Assembly: GCA_003222055.1 (NCBI GenBank)
Contig: QHUT01000067.1
Span: 1 to 64,000, forward strand
Length of the DNA stretch: 64,000 bases
Direction: 5' to 3'
From: Gemmatimonadota bacterium
GTDB taxonomy: Bacteria > Gemmatimonadota > Gemmatimonadetes > Gemmatimonadales > GWC2-71-9
Both the position numbers and the translations under genes were made by a program. The notes under the pieces are model-generated. The model ran no database searches. It saw nothing but the letters and a program-made list of their open reading frames with translations, and was not told the origin of the DNA. Of this stretch, positions 15,011 to 23,752 are shown piece by piece (the first letter of the stretch is position 1; the number at the start of each line of letters is the position of its first letter).

Positions 15011-16651
15011 ATGTCCATACCGCTTGCCCATGACGGCGTGAGCCCCTCCGTCGAGGGACGGGAGCCGTCGGCCATGCTCGCCATCGGGCCGGAAGCCAAG
15101 GCCCGCGTGCGGATTCTGGTGGTGGATGACGAACACACGCTGCGCGAGAGCTGCGCGGCGGTTCTGCGTCACGAAGGCTACGACGTGACCGTCTGCAGCC
15201 GGGGGCAGGAAGCCCTCGACCTGCTGAAGCGTCGCGCATTCGACCTCGTGCTCGTGGATCTGTACATGTCGCAGGTCGACGGCCTCACCCTGTTGCGCAC
15301 CGCACTGGGGACCAATCACGACACGATGGTCATCGTGATGACTGGCAATCCCAGCGTCGAGTCGAGCGTCGAAGCGCTGCGTCAAGGGGCGTTCGATTAC
15401 CTTCCCAAGCCCTTTTCCGCTTCGCACCTGCAGGTGTTGATCGGGCGAGCGGTTCACACGCTACTGGTCGCGCGCGAGACGCGCGAGCAGCGCGACACGC
15501 TGGACCAGCTGCAGGTCCATTCCGACAAGATCACGCTGCTCGGCACGGCGCCGTCGTTCCGGCGGGCGGTCGAACTGGCCCGCAAGGTGGCGCCGACCGA
15601 CGCGTCGGTGTTCATCACCGGCGAAAGCGGCAGCGGCAAGGAAATGATCGCGCAGTTCATCCATCACCACAGCCGTCGTTCCAGCCGGCCGTTCATCGCC
15701 GTGAACTGCGCGGCCCTCCCCGAGGGCCTGCTCGAATCCGAGATGTTCGGTCATCGCAAGGGCGCGTTCACGGGTGCGGTGCGTGACAAACCCGGCCTGC
15801 TCGAAGCCGCCAACGGCGGCACGCTGTTCCTCGACGAGCTGATCGAGATGCCGAAGCCGATCCAGGCCAAGCTGCTGCGGGTGATCCAGGACGGCGTCGT
15901 GCGACGCGTGGGCAGCGAGACGACGGACGCCGTGGTGAACGTGCGCTTCATCGCCGCGACCAACGGCGACCCCGAAGCCGCCGTCGAAGCGAGCGACATG
16001 CGGGAGGACCTCTACTACCGCCTGCGCGTCGTCCCGATCAACGTCCCGGCGCTGCGCGAGCGGCCCGAAGACATCCCCCTGCTCGCCGATTACTTCCTGT
16101 CGACGTACTGGGTGCGGCACCGCCGGAAGGGCGCTCCGTTCCCGCGCCTCACCGACGCCGCGCTGCGCGCGCTCTGCGGCCATCCGTGGCGCGGCAACGT
16201 CCGCGAGCTGCAGAACGTGATCGAGCACGTCGCCGTGGTCGTGGAGCCGGGCGCGGAGATCCGCCCCGAGGACCTGCAGCTCACCGGGGAGCCGACGCCG
16301 GCAGCGGGCTCGAATCCCGCGTCGCTCATCTCCACCCTGCTCGAGGAGAGCTATCACGCCGCCCGAGACCGCGTGATCGCCCAATTCGAGCGCCAGTACC
16401 TCACGTGGCTGGTCAACCGGGCGAGCGGCAACATGTCCAAGGCCGCGCGGATCGCCGGGGTCGATCGGACCACGCTGTACCGGCTGATGGAGCGTCACGG
16501 CCTGCAGCGCAGTCCGACGGCAGGATGGGTGGTCGAGCGGGAGCCCGCGTCGGCCGCAGATGCCTCGGAACAGGTGGAGCCGATGGACGCCGTGACCGCC
16601 GACGCGTCCCACAAGGCGCCAGCCGGCGCCCCTGACGGGCGGCCGGTGTGA
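15011..16651 (+). CDS. NtrC-type sigma-54 response regulator
   Basis: A 546-residue enhancer-binding protein. An intact receiver (about 33-150) shows LVVDDEHTLRESC, the phospho-acceptor in LVLVDLYMSQVDG, and FDYLPKPFS. The AAA+ domain carries GESGSGKE, GHRKGAFTGAVRDKPG, GGTLFLDEL and FIAATNGD, and WRGNVRELQNVIE marks its lid. The Fis-type helix-turn-helix reads NMSKAARIAGVDRTTLYRLMERHGL. About 45 residues of Ala/Glu-rich tail follow, unusual for the family. It overlaps the next gene (histidine kinase) by GTGA, so the two are a co-translated pair. It is divergent from the Wzc-like gene and likely controls polysaccharide genes through sigma-54. Confidence 0.95.
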   Translation: MSIPLAHDGVSPSVEGREPSAMLAIGPEAKARVRILVVDDEHTLRESCAAVLRHEGYDVTVCSRGQEALDLLKRRAFDLVLVDLYMSQVDGLTLLRTALGTNHDTMVIVMTGNPSVESSVEALRQGAFDYLPKPFSASHLQVLIGRAVHTLLVARETREQRDTLDQLQVHSDKITLLGTAPSFRRAVELARKVAPTDASVFITGESGSGKEMIAQFIHHHSRRSSRPFIAVNCAALPEGLLESEMFGHRKGAFTGAVRDKPGLLEAANGGTLFLDELIEMPKPIQAKLLRVIQDGVVRRVGSETTDAVVNVRFIAATNGDPEAAVEASDMREDLYYRLRVVPINVPALRERPEDIPLLADYFLSTYWVRHRRKGAPFPRLTDAALRALCGHPWRGNVRELQNVIEHVAVVVEPGAEIRPEDLQLTGEPTPAAGSNPASLISTLLEESYHAARDRVIAQFERQYLTWLVNRASGNMSKAARIAGVDRTTLYRLMERHGLQRSPTAGWVVEREPASAADASEQVEPMDAVTADASHKAPAGAPDGRPV

Positions 16652-17481
16652 GGACGAGCACCGCCGAGCGGTTCGACTGGCCCGCCGTGGCGACCGCCAT
16701 CGCGGCGGTCCCCGAGCGGATTCCCGAGCCGACGCCCGAGCCCGAGCCCGAGCCGCCGGATCTGGCAGCGTGTTTGTCCGGCCCGCACGGGCTGGATCTC
16801 GTGGTGGAGTTGGCGCACGACCTGCGCTCGCCGCTCACGTCGATCCTGTTTCTCGCGGAGGCGCTGCAACAGGGCCAGGGCGGGCCGGTCACGCTGGAGC
16901 AGACGAGGCAGCTGGGGCTGATCTACAGTGCCGCGCTGTGCCTGTGCGCCACGGCGAGCGATGTGCTCGAGCTCGCCCGCGGCGGGCAGCGCCTGGTCGA
17001 CCGCGCTCCCGCGCCGTTTTCGGTCGCCGAAGTATTCGGGTCGGTCCGGAGCATGATCCTTCCCATCGCGGAGGAAAAGCGCCTCGAGGTTCGCCTGGTG
17101 CATCCGGTGCCGGAGCGGCGCACCGGGCACGAACGCGCGCTGTCGCGGGTGCTGCTCAACCTGGCCACCAATGCCGTCAAATTCACCGACTCGGGCTTCG
17201 TGGAGATCGCCGCCCTGCCGGTCGGCACGCGGCGCCTCGAGTTCTCGGTGCGAGACACGGGGCACGGCATCGACGCCGGGCGGCTGCGCACGCTGTATCA
17301 GCCCGTCCGGCGGCCCCCGGCGGCGCAGCGCGAGCATTTCTCGAGCTCGGGGCTCGGGCTCACCATCTGCCGCAAGTTGGTGCGGGCGATGGGGTCGGAA
17401 TTGCAAGTCGAAACCCGCCCGCAGTGGGGCACCCGCTTCTTCTTCGAGGTGGACGCCCCCGTGGGTAGCGCGGCGGCCTGA
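16648..17481 (+). CDS. Soluble sensor histidine kinase
   Basis: A 277-residue histidine kinase without membrane segments or a recognisable sensory domain. After a Pro/Glu-rich N-terminus (about 20-36, repeated PEPE), the H-box reads VVELAHDLRSPLTS, the N-box NLATNAVKF, the G1 box DTGHGID and the G2 box SSSGLGLTICRKLV. It starts with GTG overlapping the stop of the sigma-54 regulator by 4 bp, so it is the presumed cognate kinase. With no input domain, the signal must come through partner proteins or the N-terminal segment. Confidence 0.92.
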   Translation: MRTSTAERFDWPAVATAIAAVPERIPEPTPEPEPEPPDLAACLSGPHGLDLVVELAHDLRSPLTSILFLAEALQQGQGGPVTLEQTRQLGLIYSAALCLCATASDVLELARGGQRLVDRAPAPFSVAEVFGSVRSMILPIAEEKRLEVRLVHPVPERRTGHERALSRVLLNLATNAVKFTDSGFVEIAALPVGTRRLEFSVRDTGHGIDAGRLRTLYQPVRRPPAAQREHFSSSGLGLTICRKLVRAMGSELQVETRPQWGTRFFFEVDAPVGSAAA

Positions 17482-17591
17482 CGTCACAGCACCCCGTGGC
17501 ACCCGCTCCACACACGACGCCGGGTCGCCATATGACGCACGCACGGAGCGTCATAACCGCGCTGGGGCGCGCCCGCGCACGGACTTTGCGA

Positions 17592-18323
17592 ATGTCTCAC
17601 GCCATGAGCACCAGCCTGGAACTCCGCCCGCCTCGCCGCGCGAGGATCGCGTTGGTGCACCGAGCCCCGTTCGGTGCGATCGACCGTGAGCGCATCGCAC
17701 GCCGCGGCCTCAATATCGTCGTTGCCGCGGTCGGCCTGATCGTGGCCTTCCCGCTGATGCTCCTCATCGCCGTGCTGATCAAGCTGACGTCGCGCGGCCC
17801 CGTCTTGTTCACGCAAGCGCGCGTCGGCCTGGACCGCCGGTCGCTCTCGGGAGCCGGGGGGAACACGCGGCGTCACACTGATTTGGGCGGCACGCCCTTC
17901 ACCATGTACAAGTTCCGCACGATGCGCCCGGGCGACGAGACCAAGTCGGAAGTGTGGGCCCGGCCCGAGGACGGACGCGTCACCCCGCTTGGCCAGGTGC
18001 TCCGCAAGTCTCGGCTCGACGAGCTGCCCCAGCTCTTCAACGTGTTGAAGGGCGACATGAACATCGTGGGTCCACGGCCTGAACAGCCGACCATCTTCGT
18101 GTATTTGCGGGAGCAAATCGAAGGGTATCAGCGGCGCCAGCGCGTGCGCCCCGGCATCACGGGCTGGGCGCAGGTCAACCAGGGCTATGACACATCCGTG
18201 GATGACGTACGCCGCAAAGTTCGTTACGACCTCGAGTACATCCGCCGCCAGTCCGCGCTGGAGGATCTGCGGATCATGGCCCGCACACTCCCCGTGATGC
18301 TGCGTCGCCGCGGCGCCTGGTAG
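17592..18323 (+). CDS. Priming sugar-1-phosphate transferase (bacterial sugar transferase family)
   Basis: A 243-residue membrane-anchored polyprenyl-phosphate sugar transferase of the short type: one N-terminal hydrophobic segment (LNIVVAAVGLIVAFPLMLLI, about 36-55), then the catalytic region. Signatures: MYKFRTMRPG, VTPLGQVLRKSRLDELPQLFNVLKGDM, IVGPRPEQP and PGITGWAQVNQGYD. It transfers the first sugar phosphate to undecaprenyl phosphate to start the repeat unit. The frame is open back to 17496; the ATG at 17592 or at 17604 gives the usual length. It stands directly after the kinase gene. Confidence 0.93.
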   Translation: MSHAMSTSLELRPPRRARIALVHRAPFGAIDRERIARRGLNIVVAAVGLIVAFPLMLLIAVLIKLTSRGPVLFTQARVGLDRRSLSGAGGNTRRHTDLGGTPFTMYKFRTMRPGDETKSEVWARPEDGRVTPLGQVLRKSRLDELPQLFNVLKGDMNIVGPRPEQPTIFVYLREQIEGYQRRQRVRPGITGWAQVNQGYDTSVDDVRRKVRYDLEYIRRQSALEDLRIMARTLPVMLRRRGAW

Positions 18324-18336
18324 CGCGCCGCCTCCG

Positions 18337-19377
18337 CTAGGCGAGGACTAGCGCCGCGGTCGTCTCCCCTGACACGCCTCGGGCAATCCGCTCGTCACGA
18401 ATCAGCGCGTCGACAAACAGCTTCGTTGCAGTGCTCGAGACCCGTGACCGACCGGCGATCGCGCCGTCACCATGCTGCGCGGACGCGAGCACGTCCAGCG
18501 CCGGTCTCACGGGCTCCAGCCACTGATTCGCTCCCGTAATCTCGAAGAGGCGCAGCCAGATGTTGACCATGCGTGCTTGCCCCACGAGACACCACGAGGA
18601 CCCGCTCGGTCGCCAGCCCGCCGCGAACCGGCCCGGGAGCCGCCCGTCCGGCGCCATTGCGGCCGCCACGCGCGCGGCGCCCAGCGCCGCGTGTGCAATC
18701 AGCCGTTCTTCCCCCAAGAGTCGACCTCCCTCGAGTAGCCCCCGAATCGCGTCCGCGATGGCGCACAGGGGGCGGGCGCGCTCGGGCTGACGGTCGTCCC
18801 GCGTCAAGCCGTCGTCGGGCGAGACGCGCGTCACGGCACGGAAATGCTTCGCCGCGGCAGCCCGAAACTCGGGCGCGCCGAGCCGACGACCCGCCTCCGC
18901 CAACGCCCAAGCCGTGTGAGGGGAGTGCACGCCGTCACGCCGCCACACGCCGTCGTGGTCGAGGGTCGCGAACAGGAAGCCCCCGGCGCGCCGAGACGCT
19001 CCGGCGAACACGCCCCACCCCGTCTCCGCGAAGGCGCTGAGCCAGCCGAGCAGAGCCCGACCCGTCCCGACCACACCCCCCCACACCGCACCCGAGGACA
19101 ATTGGATCTCCACCGCCCACTGCGCTGCGCGCTCGGCGCGCCGGGCGAGCTCCGGACGCTCCAAGTACCACGCGGCGAGGTATAGCGTCGGGATGACCGG
19201 TCCAGTGGTGTCGGGACGCGCCCGGTGCGCAGTCAGGAGCCCGTCGCCGGCGCTCCCGCTGAGTGCGTAGTGGGGCGCGAAGGCGCCGCTCCCGGTGACG
19301 TCCTGCGCGTGCACGAGCCAATCGAGGGCCGCGGCGAGGCTGGGTGGATGTGTCGTCACGTGATGCAATGCCGTCAT
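18337..19377 (-). CDS. Alpha/alpha-toroid protein of unknown activity in the polysaccharide locus
   Basis: A 346-residue protein with repeated helical hairpins (LAAALDWLVHAQDVTGSGAF, TLYLAAWYLERPELARRAERAAQW, HSPHTAWALAEAGRRLG and others), typical of six-barrel alpha/alpha-toroids such as terpene-cyclase-like or glycan-active enzymes. No catalytic DxDD, QW or uronate-lyase motif is obvious. It has no signal peptide. A nine-of-ten sigma-54 promoter sits 39 bp upstream. It is divergent from the FemAB-Wzx-deacetylase operon. A role in modifying a lipid-linked or cytoplasmic glycan is possible but unproven. Confidence 0.7.
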   Translation of the reverse strand: MTALHHVTTHPPSLAAALDWLVHAQDVTGSGAFAPHYALSGSAGDGLLTAHRARPDTTGPVIPTLYLAAWYLERPELARRAERAAQWAVEIQLSSGAVWGGVVGTGRALLGWLSAFAETGWGVFAGASRRAGGFLFATLDHDGVWRRDGVHSPHTAWALAEAGRRLGAPEFRAAAAKHFRAVTRVSPDDGLTRDDRQPERARPLCAIADAIRGLLEGGRLLGEERLIAHAALGAARVAAAMAPDGRLPGRFAAGWRPSGSSWCLVGQARMVNIWLRLFEITGANQWLEPVRPALDVLASAQHGDGAIAGRSRVSSTATKLFVDALIRDERIARGVSGETTAALVLA

Positions 19378-19415
19378 GCTGAGCCGTTCCTCAAAACGAG
19401 CACATCCGTACCAGC

Positions 19416-19430
19416 GCAACGGCTGTGCCC
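19416..19430 (-). promoter_or_regulatory. Sigma-54 promoter of the alpha/alpha-toroid gene
   Basis: Minus strand: GGGCAC (19430-19425), five bases, TTGC (19419-19416); nine of ten consensus bases with GG and GC in phase. The predicted start is near 19404, a 27-nt leader before the ATG at 19377. Confidence 0.75.
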
Positions 19431-19472
19431 GTGATGCTGTGTAGAGGCAGGCGATCCCTCGCTGTTGCGCGA

Positions 19473-19496
19473 TCCCTACAGCAGTCCCTACAACAG
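19473..19496. repeat. Tandem 12-bp repeat, candidate activator-binding site
   Basis: TCCCTACAGCAG and TCCCTACAACAG stand head to tail, one mismatch apart, starting 43 bp upstream of the -24 element of the toroid-gene promoter. The second copy contains TACAACAG, also found upstream of the rsbR promoter (6883-6890) in the same orientation. It is a possible site for a shared sigma-54 activator. Confidence 0.35.
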
Positions 19497-19533
19497 TGGG
19501 CTTTGCGAGCCCAGCCATGTCGGGGAGATTGCG

Positions 19534-20790
19534 GTGAGTCCGGCTTTTGCAGAGGCTGCCCGACGACTCGAGCGTCCGGGGAAGGAATTGCCTACGACGG
19601 GGCTGCAAGTGGCGAACAGCGGCGCCCCTGCCGCGACGGCCTCGAGCCACACCGGCGGCGAGTTGTGCACGGCGTTTACGACCCTGGCCGCACTCTCGCG
19701 CGACGACCACACACGGTGGCGCATGCTGGCGTCGCAGCGGCCCGCCAGCGCGCCGCTGGTCGATGCGCCATGGGTACGGTCCTGGCTGGAGGCGTTCGCG
19801 CCCGCGGAGCCAGTGCTGCTTGCGACCCGGGACACTGGACGACTGGTCGGCCTCGCCATGTTGCAGCGCATGGTCGAGTCGCTGCACGGGCGCCCGGTTC
19901 GCGTCCTGCAATCGCTGACGAATGAGGAGTCCTTCCGATTTGACTTTTTGTCCCCGGAGGGACGCGGCGACATCCTGGAGCAGATGTGGCGCGTGCTGTG
20001 CGACACGCCGCGGTGGGACGTGATTCGCCTCCAACACGTCCCGGAAGGCTCGCCCACCCTCAGCGCAGCTGTTACCGTCGCCCGGGAGCGCGGCTGGCGC
20101 GCGCTGGTGCGGGAGACATTTTTGACGCCCTGGCGCCCGCTGTCCCCCAAGGTGCCCTGGGACGAGGGCTTGACCCGAAAGTTCAAGTCGAACCTGCGGC
20201 GGCGCGAGCGCCGCCTGGGAGAGCTCGGTGCCGTACGCTGCGACGTCGCGCGTGGCGGGCGCACCCTGCAGCAGGCGCTGGAATCGTTCTACGAACTGGA
20301 AGCACGGGGGTGGAAGGGACACAGCGGGAGCGCCGTCGCGCAGCGACCGCGGGTGAAGCGATTCTACGACCGCCTCGTGGAGCACGCCGCGGCAGACGGC
20401 GGCGTATGGATTCCCACACTTGCGTTGTCCGATACACCCATCGCCGCCCAAGTGCTGCGCGTCTCAGGACGCACCATGTTCGGGCTCAAGACGGCCTATG
20501 ATGAGGCGTACGCCAGGTACGGGCCAGGCCAGGTGCTCACCTCGCGCGTGATCCGCTACGGACTCGACCACGGCATGGAAGCGCTCGACTTGATGGCCGG
20601 CAACGCTACCTACAAGGCGGATTGGGCCAGCCGGTTCCGTCCGCACTACGAGCTGCTCCTCTTTGCACCGTCACTGGCGGGCCGCTGCGCCTACTGGGTT
20701 CGATACGGCGTGCGCGAGCAGGTGAAAAAACTGCCCGGGGCCGGGCGAGTCGCTCGCTGGCTCCGGACCCGGGTGGCAATAGAACCGTAG
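19534..20790 (+). CDS. FemAB/CelD-like GNAT acyltransferase
   Basis: A 418-residue protein with a GNAT fold of the BioF2-like/FemAB type. The C-terminal half has FKSNLRRRERRL, LESFYELEARGWKG, RVKRFYDRLVEHAA, FGLKTAYDEAYARYGPGQVL and ALDLMAGNATYKADW, the usual sequence signposts of such acetyltransferases in exopolysaccharide clusters. It probably transfers an acyl or aminoacyl group to a sugar. GTG at 19534 follows a good GGGGAG site; the frame is open to 19465, but that part overlaps the tandem repeat. It is the first gene of a plus-strand run ending at 24769. Confidence 0.8.
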   Translation: MSPAFAEAARRLERPGKELPTTGLQVANSGAPAATASSHTGGELCTAFTTLAALSRDDHTRWRMLASQRPASAPLVDAPWVRSWLEAFAPAEPVLLATRDTGRLVGLAMLQRMVESLHGRPVRVLQSLTNEESFRFDFLSPEGRGDILEQMWRVLCDTPRWDVIRLQHVPEGSPTLSAAVTVARERGWRALVRETFLTPWRPLSPKVPWDEGLTRKFKSNLRRRERRLGELGAVRCDVARGGRTLQQALESFYELEARGWKGHSGSAVAQRPRVKRFYDRLVEHAAADGGVWIPTLALSDTPIAAQVLRVSGRTMFGLKTAYDEAYARYGPGQVLTSRVIRYGLDHGMEALDLMAGNATYKADWASRFRPHYELLLFAPSLAGRCAYWVRYGVREQVKKLPGAGRVARWLRTRVAIEP

Positions 20791-21062
20791 GTCATTTCCA
20801 CTCCCCACCGCGCGGGCGCCCCGCCCGCTGACAACCATGGGCAAAGCAGCCTTGCTGTCGCGTGGACGCCACACCACGGGGTGGGGTCGCGTGGCGCGGG
20901 GGTGCTCGGTCCGGATTCTGACGAGTCTGCTTCTTGCATCCCACACCTTGATGCCGGGCGCCCGCCCAGTCCTCTAACAGGTGAACACTGCCGTGGAGCA
21001 CGACATATCAGTGACGTCCCACACATACGTAGGCCCGTGACCATCCGCGCCGGGTTCGGCCG

Positions 21063-22616
21063 TTGGCAGCCGCTGCGGCGGGCACCACGCTGAGTCCGCA
21101 CCCCGCGTCCTCGCCCGCTCGTCTGGCTCCACTCGAGCCATCAGCCGTGCAGAGCGAGCCGTCCCCGGCGCGCGCGCTCGACCGCTCGCTGCTGCGCGGT
21201 CTCGCGTGGACCGGGATGATGCGCTGGGCCACGCAGATCCTCAGCTGGGCCTCGACGCTCGTGGTCGCAAGGCTGCTGGCGCCGACGGACTATGGCCTCG
21301 TCGGGATGGCGATGGTCTACCTCGGCCTCATTCAGCTCCTGAACGAATTCGGGTTGGGCCTCGCCATCGTGCAGCGCCGGGACCTGGACGCCGACCAGAT
21401 CGCCCGGATCGGCGGATTTGCGCTGTTGGTCGGCTGCGGGTTGGTCCTGCTCTCGGCGGCGCTCTCCGGACTGGTGGCGCGGTTCTTCGGCGAACCGGCG
21501 GTCCAATTGATCGTCGTGATTTGGAGCCTCACCTTCCTTATGGCCGCCGCGCAAACGGTGCCGCGGGCGCTGTTGCGACGTGATCTGGACTTTCGGAGGC
21601 TCGCCTGGGCCGATGGTGCCGAGGCAGTCGCCGCCACGGTCACCACACTCACGCTCGCCGCGGCGGGATTCCGTTACTGGGCTCTCGTCTTCGGGACCCT
21701 CGCCGGACGCCTCGCGAGTGCGACCCTGATCTGCGCCTGGCGACCCCATCGAGTCGCGTGGCCGAGCCGTTTCGCCAGCATCGCCCCGGCTGTCATGTTC
21801 GGCTGGCACGTGGTCGTTGGCAGCCTCGCCTGGTACTTCTACGACAACGCCGACTTCGCGATCGTCGGCCGCGCGCTCGGCAAGGCGGCCCTCGGCGCGT
21901 ACACTTTGGGCTGGACGATCGCCAGTATCCCGGTGGACCGCGTGACCGCGTTGGTTGGCAGCGTGACCCTGCCCGTGTTTTCTGCGGTGCAGGACGATCG
22001 AGCAGCGCTCCGGCGGTATCTCCGCAACCTCACCGAGGGCCTCGCGCTCATCACGTTTCCAGCGTCGGTGGGCATCGCCCTCGTGGCGGACGAGTTCGTG
22101 CTGCTGGCCCTGGGGGAGCGGTGGCGGCCCGCGATCGTACCGCTGCAGCTGCTCGCGCTCGCCGCCGCGTCGCGATCGGTCAGCGCACTGCTCCCCCAGG
22201 TGATCATCTCCACCGGCCACCCCAAGCGCAGCATGCAGTTCACGATTCTCGCAGCGCTCATCCTTCCCGGACTCTTCTACCTCGGGTCTCATTGGGGGGC
22301 CGCGGGCGTGGCGGCGGCATGGCTTGTGGGGCACCCCGTCCTGGTCATGCCCTGGGTCCTGGTGTACACGCTCCGGTTGACCAACTTATCGGCGTGGGAG
22401 TATCTGCGGTCGCTCTGGCCGGCGACCGGCGCGACAATAGCGATGGCGGCCGCCGTGCTCGCCTTGCGCTGGGGCACCCCGGCAAGCTGGCAAATGAGCG
22501 TGCGACTCGGCGCGCAGGTGCTCGCGGGCGTAGCGGTGTATGCGGCCGTGGTGTATGGCGCGCACCGCCGTCGCGTGCACGCACTGTGGGCGGTGTTCCG
22601 TGACCTGCGCGAGTAA
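21063..22616 (+). CDS. Wzx-type polysaccharide flippase (MOP superfamily)
   Basis: A 517-residue integral membrane protein with about 12-14 hydrophobic helices, as expected for a lipid-linked oligosaccharide flippase. Family-type segments: SWASTLVVARLLAPTDYGLV, LGLAIVQRRDLD (the amphipathic loop of the WzxC/TuaB group), ADFAIVGRALGKAALGAYTL and LPVFSAVQDD. It moves undecaprenyl-linked repeat units across the inner membrane. The TTG at 21063 is the longest start; a later start near ALDRSLLRGLAW would also give a full domain. A 272-bp gap before it holds no gene. Confidence 0.92.
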   Translation: MAAAAAGTTLSPHPASSPARLAPLEPSAVQSEPSPARALDRSLLRGLAWTGMMRWATQILSWASTLVVARLLAPTDYGLVGMAMVYLGLIQLLNEFGLGLAIVQRRDLDADQIARIGGFALLVGCGLVLLSAALSGLVARFFGEPAVQLIVVIWSLTFLMAAAQTVPRALLRRDLDFRRLAWADGAEAVAATVTTLTLAAAGFRYWALVFGTLAGRLASATLICAWRPHRVAWPSRFASIAPAVMFGWHVVVGSLAWYFYDNADFAIVGRALGKAALGAYTLGWTIASIPVDRVTALVGSVTLPVFSAVQDDRAALRRYLRNLTEGLALITFPASVGIALVADEFVLLALGERWRPAIVPLQLLALAAASRSVSALLPQVIISTGHPKRSMQFTILAALILPGLFYLGSHWGAAGVAAAWLVGHPVLVMPWVLVYTLRLTNLSAWEYLRSLWPATGATIAMAAAVLALRWGTPASWQMSVRLGAQVLAGVAVYAAVVYGAHRRRVHALWAVFRDLRE

Positions 22617-22647
22617 TCCCGTGGGGACAAGGGAAGGCAGCGTCGAA

Positions 22648-23739
22648 ATGGTGGAGGCCGTGGACACAGTCGGGACCTGCATGCCCCTCGTCCAGGCGCT
22701 CGCCGACGGGCGGTCGGACTGGGAGGGACTGCAGGCGTGCTCGCCCGCCGCCTCACCGTTCGCGAGCTGGGCGTGGCATCGGGCATGGCTGTGCTCGGCT
22801 CCGACCGAGGAGTCGCAGGCGACCCGCACGCTGGTGCTGCGCGGAGCAGGACACGCCGTGGCAGCGATCCTCCCGCTGGCCGTCCGGACCGTCACGTTTC
22901 GGCGCCAGCGCGCCGCTGCGCTGACATGGGCCATCGGCGATCTCGGCTGTCCCGATCATCTGGACGTCCTGGCCCTGCCGGACGCGGATCTCGACGCCGT
23001 GATGCCGGCGCTGACGTCGCTGCCCTGGGATGTGCTCGTCTTGGGCAGCCTGGCGCCCGACGCGCCGAATGCGACCCGACTCGCACGGGCGCTCGAGCGG
23101 GCCGGCTACGGGGTTCGCTGGAATTCCTTGTGGCCCTGCCCGTACCTTGACCTGCCGGCCAGCTGGGATGAGTACCTGGGGTCGTTGAGCGCCAACCGAC
23201 GTCAGGTGCTGCGGCGTCGCGAGCGCGTCTTGGACCGCGAGCATGCCGTGACGCTGACCGACTACGGCGCCGGGCGACTGGACGAAGGTTGGCACCACTT
23301 GGTCGCGCTGCACGACAAGCGCTGGACCGCCGCCGGCGTCTTCAACGACCCTCGGATCGATCGTCTGCACCGCGCGTTCGCGCAGGAGTTGGCATCGCGC
23401 GGGCAGCTCTGGCTGTCGACGCTGGATCTCGACGGCGTGCCTGCGGCGGCGTGGTACGGCTTCGCCGACCGCGACACGGTGTATTTCTATCAGAGCGGGC
23501 GCGACCCGCGCTGGGAAGACCAGAGCGTGGGCGTCGCGCTGATGGTGAAGATGATCCGCCGCGCGATCGAGGGTGGGTATCGGCGCTTCGATTTCCTGCG
23601 GGGCGAGGAGGCGTACAAGCGGCAGTGGACGTCATCGACAGCCGTGACCAGGGAGCTGGTGGCGTTTCGGCCGAGCTGGCGCGGGCGGTGGCTGCGCGGC
23701 CTCGATTGGGCGGCTCGGATGCGCGCCCGACTGCGCTGA
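22648..23739 (+). CDS. FemAB/CelD-like GNAT acyltransferase
   Basis: A 363-residue second member of the BioF2-like GNAT group. Landmarks: ASPFASWAWHRAWL near the N-terminus, WDEYLGSLSANRRQVLRRRERVL, HDKRWTAAGVFNDPRIDRLHRAF, YFYQSGRDPRWEDQSVGVALM and FDFLRGEEAYKRQWTSS. It is related to the gene at 19534 but divergent. It presumably adds an acyl or amino-acid group to the polysaccharide unit in the cytoplasm. It starts 31 bp after the flippase and ends 13 bp before the deacetylase; the ATG at 22648 was chosen as the first codon giving the normal N-terminus. Confidence 0.82.
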   Translation: MVEAVDTVGTCMPLVQALADGRSDWEGLQACSPAASPFASWAWHRAWLCSAPTEESQATRTLVLRGAGHAVAAILPLAVRTVTFRRQRAAALTWAIGDLGCPDHLDVLALPDADLDAVMPALTSLPWDVLVLGSLAPDAPNATRLARALERAGYGVRWNSLWPCPYLDLPASWDEYLGSLSANRRQVLRRRERVLDREHAVTLTDYGAGRLDEGWHHLVALHDKRWTAAGVFNDPRIDRLHRAFAQELASRGQLWLSTLDLDGVPAAAWYGFADRDTVYFYQSGRDPRWEDQSVGVALMVKMIRRAIEGGYRRFDFLRGEEAYKRQWTSSTAVTRELVAFRPSWRGRWLRGLDWAARMRARLR

Positions 23740-23752
23740 AGGGCGCCGCCGT

